DNA from: Deltaproteobacteria bacterium
Lineage (GTDB): Bacteria; Desulfobacterota; Desulfobulbia; Desulfobulbales; VMSU01
Reading direction: 5' to 3'
Assembly (NCBI GenBank): GCA_021789795.1
Contig: JAJYJA010000113.1
Span: 1-7,929, forward strand
Length of the DNA stretch: 7,929 nt
This document shows, in pieces, positions 1 through 5,338 of the stretch. Position numbers and translations under genes: made by a program. The first letter of the stretch is position 1. Every line of letters begins with the position of its first letter. A model generated the notes under the pieces. That model was not told where the DNA came from. It did not search any database and was given only the letters and a program-made list of their open reading frames with translations.

Positions 1-1
1 G

Positions 2-808
2 CTTGGCAAGCAGCTTGCGGCCCACGCCCTGACCGCCGAGCAGGTGACCTTCCGCGACACGGCCATCCGCATGGTGATTCGCTCCTACACCCGGGAGGCG
101 GGGGTGCGGAACCTGGAGCGCCGTCTGGGCGCCATCTGCCGGGGCATCGCCCGGGATCGGGTGGGGGGGACAATCAAGCGGCCCCTGGTGGTTACCGAGA
201 AGGCGGTGGTCAAATACCTGGGCCCCATCGAGTTCCTCCCCGAGACCGCGGCCCGTAACTGGGGGCCGGGGCTGGCCACCGGTCTGGCTTGGACGCCGGT
301 GGGCGGGGTGCTGCTGTTCATCGAGGCCGCCAAGATGAAGGGCAAGGGGGGCCTGATCCTGACCGGCACCCTGGGCGAGGTGATGAAGGAGTCGGCCACC
401 GCCGCCCTGACCTATATCCGCTCCCACGCCAGCAGCCTGGGGATCGACGAGGAGCGTTTCGCGGGCGAGGACATCCACGTCCACGTCCCGGAGGGCGGCA
501 CCCCCAAGGACGGACCCTCGGCGGGGGTGGCGATGGTGGTGGCCCTGACCTCGCTCCTGTCCGGCAAGGCGGTGCGCAAGGACGTGGCCATGACCGGCGA
601 GATCACCCTGCGCGGCGACGTGCTGCCGGTGGGCGGGGTGAAGGAAAAGGTGCTGGCCGCGGTGCGGGCCGACATCCGGGAGATATTTCTGCCCCTGCGC
701 AACGAAAAGGACCTGCTGGACATCCCGGCCCCGGTAAAGAAGGGAATGACCTTCCACTTCGTGCAGGAGATCGGCGAGGTGCTGGGGAGGGTTTTCATCG
801 ACCAATAG
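2..808 (+). CDS. lon: Lon-type ATP-dependent serine protease, C-terminal part (5' end outside the window)
   Basis: Lon is a cytoplasmic AAA+ protease that degrades misfolded and regulatory proteins. About 268 codons are present out of the roughly 780-820 usual for the family, and the frame is open to the left edge, so the gene is cut by the window and not by a start codon. The GTG at 44 is internal: the codons before it (LGKQLAAHALTAEQ) are also typical Lon sequence. Visible are the end of the AAA+ small domain (YTREAGVRNLER) and then the whole proteolytic domain. Numbered from GTG 44, the catalytic Ser is S159 in PKDGPSAG and its Lys partner is K202 in GGVKEK. Their 43-residue spacing matches S679/K722 of E. 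coli Lon. The motifs TGLAWTPVGG, GSLGEVM-like TGTLGEVMKES and MTGEITLRG are intact, so this end looks functional. The stop is TAG at 806. The next gene begins 21 nt later on the same strand with no terminator between them. Confidence 0.97.
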   Translation, partial: LGKQLAAHALTAEQVTFRDTAIRMVIRSYTREAGVRNLERRLGAICRGIARDRVGGTIKRPLVVTEKAVVKYLGPIEFLPETAARNWGPGLATGLAWTPVGGVLLFIEAAKMKGKGGLILTGTLGEVMKESATAALTYIRSHASSLGIDEERFAGEDIHVHVPEGGTPKDGPSAGVAMVVALTSLLSGKAVRKDVAMTGEITLRGDVLPVGGVKEKVLAAVRADIREIFLPLRNEKDLLDIPAPVKKGMTFHFVQEIGEVLGRVFIDQ

Positions 809-829
809 GGGTATTTAAGCCGCTGATCT

Positions 830-1309
830 ATGGAGATGGAGACCTGGACCTCTCAGAGTGCGCCCGGCAAGCAGGTCTTGTTGTCGGTGGTCTGCCTGGC
901 CCTGGGCCTGGCCCTGATGATCGCCGCCCACCGTTCCGGCGTCATGGCGGGCAACGCCAGGGCCGGTTTCATGCTGGGGGCGCTGTTGGTGGCCATAGGT
1001 GGGTGGATGCTGCTTGCCAGCACCAGGCAGAATATCGTCATCGACCCCACGGCCCGCTGTATCAGCGTCGAGGACGAAAACTGTTTAGGCAAGAAATTAA
1101 GGGAGATACGCTTCGATGAGGTGGCCGAGGTGCAACTGGGCTACCTGGGTAAACGCTCAAACTTCGTCACCTACTACTATCTGACCCTTAAACTCCACAA
1201 CGGCGAGGATTACCCGTTGTTCTCCCCAGGACGCTTCTATCCGGGCAGCTCGGACAGGGCGACTGTCGCGGGCTGGCGGCGGCGCCTGGAAGGTTATCTC
1301 TGGCCATGA
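830..1309 (+). CDS. Small membrane protein with two transmembrane helices and a C-terminal beta-rich domain, function unknown
   Basis: I do not recognise a named family. The 159-residue product has two hydrophobic helices, at about residues 16-33 and 45-64, joined by a short basic loop (AHRSGVMAGNAR). A soluble tail of about 95 residues follows (66-159). The tail alternates short hydrophobic and charged strands (QNIVIDPTARCISV, LREIRFDEVAEVQLG, YYYLTLKLHNGEDYPL) and ends in a basic helix (VAGWRRRLEGYL). This layout resembles small bacterial PH-like membrane proteins; that comparison is inference. Start choice is uncertain: ATG 830 and ATG 836 are both in frame and an in-frame TGA lies just upstream at 824. 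The only purine-rich stretch (AGGGG, about 807-811) is some 18 nt from ATG 830, too far for a normal ribosome-binding site. Its position 21 nt after lon suggests co-transcription, but gives no functional clue. The stop is TGA at 1307. Confidence 0.75.
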   Translation: MEMETWTSQSAPGKQVLLSVVCLALGLALMIAAHRSGVMAGNARAGFMLGALLVAIGGWMLLASTRQNIVIDPTARCISVEDENCLGKKLREIRFDEVAEVQLGYLGKRSNFVTYYYLTLKLHNGEDYPLFSPGRFYPGSSDRATVAGWRRRLEGYLWP

Positions 1310-1365
1310 GTCAGAGCTCGGCGCCCAAGGGGGGGGAGAGCCGGTCCGGTAAATAAGGCAGACGA

Positions 1366-1384
1366 GGTATTCGAGAAGAATACC
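1366..1384. other. Perfect 7-bp hairpin (inverted repeat) in the intergenic gap
   Basis: GGTATTC (1366-1372) pairs perfectly with GAATACC (1378-1384) around the loop GAGAA. No T tract follows on either strand, so it does not meet the usual pattern of an intrinsic terminator. It could slow polymerase or protect a transcript end, or be chance; a stem of this size is not rare in 260 bases. Confidence 0.35.
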
Positions 1385-1458
1385 ACTTAGAAACGAGGAA
1401 CTGGTGACACCGAGTTACATGCCCAACTAGGCCAACTCACCTTGGAGGCTCTTGCAAC

Positions 1459-1554
1459 ATGACGAGATCCAATATGGCAACTATTGCCAGCAAACGGCCG
1501 ATTTTGCAAGAAGCTTCCATGGAAAACGATTTTTCATCCAAAGCGCTCGGGTGA
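1459..1554 (+). CDS. Possible 31-residue small protein, hypothetical
   Basis: An ATG at 1459 opens a 31-codon frame that starts MTRSNMATIASK and ends FSSKALG before TGA at 1552-1554. GGAGG (1445-1449) lies upstream with a spacing of 9-10 nt, which is a credible ribosome-binding site. The peptide has mixed charge, no hydrophobic helix, and resembles no family I know. It may be a true small gene, the remnant of a gene worn down between the two convergent units, or chance. It stops just before the 3' end of the minus-strand ATPase gene and does not overlap it. Confidence 0.2.
   Translation: MTRSNMATIASKRPILQEASMENDFSSKALG
1475..1489. other. Short perfect hairpin (6-bp stem, 3-nt loop)
   Basis: TGGCAA (1475-1480) pairs with TTGCCA (1484-1489) around CTA. 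It lies inside the short open frame at 1459-1554 and roughly 80-95 nt beyond the end of the btuD-type gene on the minus strand. There is no T run after it. It is a weak candidate for an RNA 3'-end structure of the minus-strand operon. Confidence 0.25.
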
Positions 1555-1568
1555 CATGGCCTCATCGG

Positions 1569-2411
1569 TCAAGAACCCCTCCTGCCCGAAGGCTCTTCAG
1601 CAGGAACTACATGCCCTCCATAGCTGGCTGGCAGCGGAGTCACCCTGGGCAGACCGCCGAGGCCATGGGTGTCAACTAGTATGGTACAGCCATAGCAGAC
1701 GGAAAGCCGCTCGGCGGTGAGCACCTCGGCAGGGGAACCGCACAACACTGTCCTGCCCCGATCGATCAACAGCAACCGGTCGCCGTAGAGGGCCGCCAGG
1801 TTGAGATCGTGGGAAACCATGATCACGGTGACGCCCCTCTCGGCCCGGAGACGGGACAGTAAGTCCATGATCTGGATTTGATGGGCGGGATCCAGGGAGG
1901 AGGTCGGCTCGTCAAGCATCAAGATCTCCGGCTCCTGACACAGGGCACGGGCGATAACCACCCGTTGCCGTTCCCCTTCGGAGAGCTGATCAAGTCGGCG
2001 ATCGGCGAGGCGGGTCACATCGGTAAAGTGCATGGCCGCGCGAGCAAGCTCCCGGTCCGACTCTCCCTCGACGTCCAGCAGTCCCAGATGGGGAGCGCGA
2101 CCCATAAGCACGGTCTCGGCCACGGTGAAGGGGAAATCCTGGGGAAGCTGCTGTGGCACGACGGCCAGCCGTTGGGCCAGATGCCGCCGAGGCCAGGAGG
2201 TCAGCGGCTTGGCAAGTATCTCCACCTGCCCCGCCTCCGGGGCGATCAACCCGGCCAGCAGACGCAGCAGACTGGTCTTGCCGCTGCCGTTGGGGCCGAT
2301 GATCATAAAAAATTCACCGGAAGCCACGCGCAGGTCGAGATCGCACAAAACCGGCGGCCGTCCGTTATAGGAGAGACTCAACCCCCGGGCCGTTACCACC
2401 CATGAGGTCAT
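1569..2411 (-). CDS. btuD: Corrinoid (BtuD/FecE-type) ABC transporter ATP-binding protein
   Basis: This is the ATPase that drives import through the inner membrane with the BtuC-type permease, on the cytoplasmic face. The 280-residue product has every ABC motif: Walker A GPNGSGKT (39-46), Q-loop VVPQQ (Q87/Q88), signature LSEGE (143-147), Walker B ILMLDE (163-168) and switch His in VSHD (H201). The variant LSEGE and the LDPAHQIQ segment after the Walker B are usual in the FecE/BtuD/FhuC importer group. The start is ATG 2411, supported by GGAGGG (2419-2424) 7 nt upstream and by a 4-nt ATGA overlap with the permease stop. After the ABC domain (to about 245) a tail of about 35 residues (GLGGLPRVTPLPASYGG onwards) is not part of the core and has no recognised role. 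It is the last gene of the operon. Substrate is assigned from the CbiZ gene in the operon; a siderophore ATPase would look the same by sequence. Confidence 0.93.
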   Translation of the reverse strand: MTSWVVTARGLSLSYNGRPPVLCDLDLRVASGEFFMIIGPNGSGKTSLLRLLAGLIAPEAGQVEILAKPLTSWPRRHLAQRLAVVPQQLPQDFPFTVAETVLMGRAPHLGLLDVEGESDRELARAAMHFTDVTRLADRRLDQLSEGERQRVVIARALCQEPEILMLDEPTSSLDPAHQIQIMDLLSRLRAERGVTVIMVSHDLNLAALYGDRLLLIDRGRTVLCGSPAEVLTAERLSVCYGCTILVDTHGLGGLPRVTPLPASYGGHVVPAEEPSGRRGS

Positions 2412-3412
2412 CGTCGTGCCCTCCAGAGCAACAGGATGAACAGCGGTGCCCCGACGAGGGCGGTGACGATGCCCACCGGCATCTCACCCGTGGTGGGGAG
2501 GGTGCGGGCCAACAGATCGCAAAGGATCAGGTAGGCACCGCCACCAAGGATGCAGGCCGGTGTCAGCAGCCGGTGGTCCGACCCCAAGAGCAACCGAAGG
2601 ACATGGGGAACGATCAGACCGACAAAGCCGATCAAGCCTGACTGGCAGACCACCAGGCTTACCATGAAGGTGGTAACTGCCAGAAGGAGCATGCTCACCA
2701 GGCGCACGTTGACTCCTAGGGCGGCGGCGGATTCCCGGCCCGCCAGCAGCAGGTTCATGGGGCGGGCCAAGGTAAAGATAATGGTAAAACAGGGCAGTAC
2801 GGCAATGAGCACAGGCAACCGTTCGGTGCTGCACATGCTTAGGTCGCCCATGAGCCAGAACAGAATCTGGTGCACCTCCGAAGTCTGGGTGATGGAGATG
2901 AGAGACATGATGATCGCCCCGCAGAAGGCGTTCATCATCACCCCACCCAGCAGCAAGGAGTCTCTGCCTAAGGTAGTTTGGCCGGCAACCAGACCGACCA
3001 CCAGGAAAAGGATGAGCATGCTGCCGCCAAAAGCGGACAAGGCCATACCGGGAAAGGGCGAGAATCCCAGCAGCATGCCGGTGATGGCCCCCACCGCCGA
3101 ACCGCCGGAGATGCCAAGGATGTAAGGTTCGGCCAGGGGGTTACGGAGCAGGGCCTGGAAGACCAGCCCGCCCAAGGAGAGCGTCGCCCCCACCGTAGCG
3201 GCCAAGATGACCCTGGGCAGGCGAATTCTCCAGACAATGACACTTGCCAGGGAGTGCGTTTTGCCCGTTCCCATGAAGGCCCGCAGCAGTTCGCCCCCCC
3301 CCTGATCGGACGAGCCAAAGGTCAAGCCCAAAAGGACACTGACCAGCAATACCATTGCCAACACCATGGTCACCAGGATCAGACGGGCTGACAGGGGGCG
3401 TTCATCGACCAT
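2408..3412 (-). CDS. btuC: Corrinoid (BtuC/FecCD-type) ABC transporter permease
   Basis: This is the inner-membrane channel subunit, expected to form a dimer with about ten helices per chain. The product is 334 residues, a normal length, and hydrophobic throughout. Family landmarks are RLPRVILA (65-71), NPLAEPYILG (91-100), ISGGSAVGA (101-109), GFVGLIVPH (262-270) and GEMPVGIVTALVGAPLF (309-325). These are the hallmark stretches of the FecCD family, including the region that contacts the ATPase. A longer frame runs up to 3514, but its first 34 residues lie within the btuF gene and look non-coding. I therefore start at ATG 3412, which has GAGG (3419-3422) 6 nt upstream and overlaps the btuF stop by 11 nt. 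A run of nine G on the coding strand (3294-3302, encoding GGG near residue 38-40) sits in the first periplasmic loop. Confidence 0.93.
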   Translation of the reverse strand: MVDERPLSARLILVTMVLAMVLLVSVLLGLTFGSSDQGGGELLRAFMGTGKTHSLASVIVWRIRLPRVILAATVGATLSLGGLVFQALLRNPLAEPYILGISGGSAVGAITGMLLGFSPFPGMALSAFGGSMLILFLVVGLVAGQTTLGRDSLLLGGVMMNAFCGAIIMSLISITQTSEVHQILFWLMGDLSMCSTERLPVLIAVLPCFTIIFTLARPMNLLLAGRESAAALGVNVRLVSMLLLAVTTFMVSLVVCQSGLIGFVGLIVPHVLRLLLGSDHRLLTPACILGGGAYLILCDLLARTLPTTGEMPVGIVTALVGAPLFILLLWRARR

Positions 3413-4373
3413 GCGCCGCCTCAAACAGCTCCGGGTGAATGATGCGGACCAGGGTCTCCAGCCCATTGAGGAGGCGGGGGGTAGGCCGGTCGAAAAGTTC
3501 GGCATCCACCACATGGATACGGTCGGAGCGCACCGCTGACAGCTGTGACCACTGCCGCCACTGGTCTTTGAGCTGCTCCGAATCGTGGCCGCCGGCCATG
3601 GAGGAGATCAGCACCACCTCCGGATTCAGGGCCAGGACCTGCTCCCAGCTGAAGCGCGGATAGTCCTGCGGCCCTGCGCCCAGGTTGATTCCGCCTGCCA
3701 AGGAGATCAGCTCGTTGATCAGGGTGTTGCTGCCGGCCGTAATGAGGGGGGATGCGTCCACTTGAAAAAATACCCTTGGCCGGTATAGCGTCGAGGCCAC
3801 CTGTTGCCGGACTCGCTCGATGTGGCCGGCCATCTCGGCATTGAGCGCCGCGGCCTTGGCGGGGACGCCAAGCACCACGCCCACCCCCCGGATGGCCGCC
3901 ATTATCCCCTTGATGTCACGGGGATCGGTAACGTAGACCGGGATGCCGGCGGCCTCGATTCGTTCCACCTGGTATCCGGGGTTGCCGTCCCGGATGCCGA
4001 GACAGAGGTCTGGGCTGAGTCCGACGATCCGTTCAAGGTCCAGCCGCACATAGGAGCCAACCCTGGGGAGGCTTTTGGCCTCGCTGGGAGAGTCGCTGAA
4101 CTGGGTGACCCCCACCAACCTGGCACCTTCGCCCAGATCAAAGACGATCTCGGTAAGGCTGGGTGCCAGGGCAATGACCCGCCGAGGATTAGCCGGCACC
4201 CGTATCTGTCGGCCGACTTGATCACGCACCTTTTGTGCATGGATGGGGAGAGCCCAGGACAGCAGCAGACAGCAAAGGATCAACACGCGACGCGTGGCGG
4301 GATTCATGGTTGGCATTGGAAGGCCCCTGAGGCGATGGTGCCTTAGCCTTCCCCATTCGGACAGGATTACCAT
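3402..4373 (-). CDS. btuF: Periplasmic corrinoid-binding protein, BtuF-type
   Basis: This is the soluble substrate-binding partner of the BtuCD-type importer. It has a signal peptide (basic ATRR, then VLILCCLLLSWAL, likely cleavage after PIHA, about residue 46) and a two-lobed binding domain from about 49 to the end. Landmarks are RVIALAPSLTEIVFDLG (65-81), LVGVTQFSDSP (87-97), LDLERIVGLSPDL (111-123) and FSWEQVLALNPEVVL (241-255). E114 (LERI) and E244 (WEQVL) fall where E. coli BtuF has the two glutamates that contact BtuC arginines; this is my alignment from memory. Two starts are credible. ATG 4373 has GGAGG (4381-4385) 7 nt upstream and overlaps the tonB stop by 7 nt. ATG 4316 has AGGGG (4324-4328) 7 nt upstream and gives a more normal signal-peptide N-terminus. 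I report the longer form; the mature protein is the same. No lipobox is seen, so it should be freely soluble. Confidence 0.9.
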   Translation of the reverse strand: MVILSEWGRLRHHRLRGLPMPTMNPATRRVLILCCLLLSWALPIHAQKVRDQVGRQIRVPANPRRVIALAPSLTEIVFDLGEGARLVGVTQFSDSPSEAKSLPRVGSYVRLDLERIVGLSPDLCLGIRDGNPGYQVERIEAAGIPVYVTDPRDIKGIMAAIRGVGVVLGVPAKAAALNAEMAGHIERVRQQVASTLYRPRVFFQVDASPLITAGSNTLINELISLAGGINLGAGPQDYPRFSWEQVLALNPEVVLISSMAGGHDSEQLKDQWRQWSQLSAVRSDRIHVVDAELFDRPTPRLLNGLETLVRIIHPELFEAAHGR

Positions 4374-5284
4374 TCATTCTCCTCCGCCAGGGTAAAACGC
4401 ACTGGCACCCGGACCCACATGGCCACAGGATGACCCTTGCGCGTGCCGGCGACAAAGTGCCAGGAGCGCACCGCCTCGCTGGCTGCGGCATCCAGAATTC
4501 TGTGCCCACTACTCGTGACAAGGTGCAGGTCGCTCACCAAACCGCTGTTGGAAACTAGCACCGCCAACAGCACTTGGCCCTCCTGGCCAAGCCGTCTGGC
4601 TGAACGTGGGTAAGGGGGCGGGGGGTTGACCTGATAGAGGGGCCGAGCCAGTACCTCCTTGGTGGCAGCCGAATCTTCAGCGCCTTCTTCGCGGACAGCG
4701 GCAGGATGGGGTTGACTGGCTTGGTGTCCGCCGGTGCCGGTAGGTGATGTCTCAGCGAGGGCTTTATCCATTGCTTCACTCGTTGCCTTGACAGAAAGGG
4801 GGCCGGATAACACCCCGACGACCGAGTTGCCGGAGCCCTTGGTGGCAACAGGAGGAAGGGCTGGGTCGGGAGCGTTTCTCCTGGCGTCAGCGGCTCGTAT
4901 CGCGGCATGGATTTCGGCCACCCCCCCTGCCGCTGCCTTGGGGTGGAGAGCAGCCCCCGGCCTTGTGGCTCGTATCCTCCCACTCCCGTCGGCAAGATGG
5001 GGCTGCACCTGCGGCCTTGCCCTGACGGCTGTTTTGCGCATCTTGCTGGCTGATGACGTTTCCCGGACTTTAACCGCAGCCGGGGTCTTCCGGGGTGTTG
5101 GGCCTTCAGCAGCCTGTCGTCCGGCATCCTCCTGTTGCACGGTAAATACCGAGATCACCTCCGACGACCGCGGCGGCGGCACGATTGCGTATCGTCGCCA
5201 GCCAGCCACGCAGACCAACAGGAGCAGGCCGTGAAACATCAGAGAGAGTAGCAACGCCAACACCGGACGGGAGAGATGTGCCAT
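4367..5284 (-). CDS. tonB: TonB energy-transducing protein dedicated to the operon's receptor
   Basis: TonB links inner-membrane proton-motive force (through ExbB/ExbD, not in this window) to outer-membrane receptors. From ATG 5284 the product is 305 residues. A single anchoring helix (about 7-28) contains S14 and H18, the SxxxH pattern found in E. coli TonB (S16/H20). A long low-complexity periplasmic spacer rich in Ala, Arg, Lys and Pro follows (about 35-210). The C-terminal receptor-binding domain (about 215-299) has NPPPPYP (220-226), ARRLGQEGQVLL, SSGHRILDAAA and AVRSWHFVAG, ending in VPVRFTL. The spacer lacks the regular Glu-Pro/Lys-Pro repeats of E. coli TonB. The start is not certain: the frame extends to TTG 5338, next to the preceding stop, and TTG 5293 has AGGGA about 9 nt upstream. 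ATG 5284 has no clear ribosome-binding site but puts the anchor at the N-terminus as expected. Confidence 0.92.
   Translation of the reverse strand: MAHLSRPVLALLLSLMFHGLLLLVCVAGWRRYAIVPPPRSSEVISVFTVQQEDAGRQAAEGPTPRKTPAAVKVRETSSASKMRKTAVRARPQVQPHLADGSGRIRATRPGAALHPKAAAGGVAEIHAAIRAADARRNAPDPALPPVATKGSGNSVVGVLSGPLSVKATSEAMDKALAETSPTGTGGHQASQPHPAAVREEGAEDSAATKEVLARPLYQVNPPPPYPRSARRLGQEGQVLLAVLVSNSGLVSDLHLVTSSGHRILDAAASEAVRSWHFVAGTRKGHPVAMWVRVPVRFTLAEENEW
4381..4385 (-). promoter_or_regulatory. Ribosome-binding site for btuF inside the end of tonB
   Basis: GGAGG on the minus strand, 7 nt before ATG 4373, is the strongest Shine-Dalgarno match in the operon. It lies within the last codons of tonB, so ribosomes finishing tonB could restart here. 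A second site, AGGGG at 4324-4328, precedes the alternative ATG 4316. Confidence 0.6.
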
Positions 5285-5338
5285 GGGGGGCAATGGATCA
5301 AGTCCCTGACTTACAGGTTGTGGTCTCGGCGGAGGCAA

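Larger units (their letters stand above)
1310..1568. other. Intergenic gap between convergent transcription units
   Basis: About 260 bases separate the end of the lon-side genes (+) from the end of the corrinoid operon (-). Convergent units normally need terminators here, but I see no GC-rich hairpin followed by a T run on either strand. What it holds: a run of eight G (1329-1336), two small perfect hairpins (1366-1384 and 1475-1489), an AT-rich imperfect hairpin (1520-1536) and one short open frame with a plausible ribosome-binding site (1459-1554). The base composition is visibly less GC-rich than the flanking genes. No tRNA, riboswitch or insertion-sequence end was recognised. Confidence 0.6.

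Noticed and set aside
85..399. Minus-strand open frame opposite lon (and a similar one at 412-798)
   Set aside because: Antisense to conserved Lon codons; composition is typical of GC-rich shadow frames.
289..1119. Long + strand open frame of 276 codons overlapping lon and the next gene
   Set aside because: It is a Gly/Arg/Pro-rich shifted reading of the clear Lon protease domain and runs across the lon stop into the next gene; it has no family features.
1306..1356. 16-codon frame whose ATG overlaps the preceding stop as ATGA
   Set aside because: Too short, low complexity (SAPKGGESRSGK) and without its own ribosome-binding site; the overlap is probably chance.
1310..1568. Cobalamin riboswitch
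   Set aside because: I looked for a B12-box-like segment in the only non-coding stretch and saw none. The stretch is also at the operon's 3' end, the wrong place for one; it should be sought upstream of the receptor, outside the window.
1452..1679. Two + strand frames (1452-1679 and 1484-1720) running from the gap into the ATPase gene
   Set aside because: Their second halves are antisense to the btuD-type gene. Only the shorter frame at 1459-1554, which has a better ribosome-binding site, was kept as a weak candidate.
3413..3514. N-terminal extension of the permease by 34 residues
   Set aside because: It lies inside btuF, is not hydrophobic, and the ATG at 3412 has a good ribosome-binding site and the right position for the first helix.
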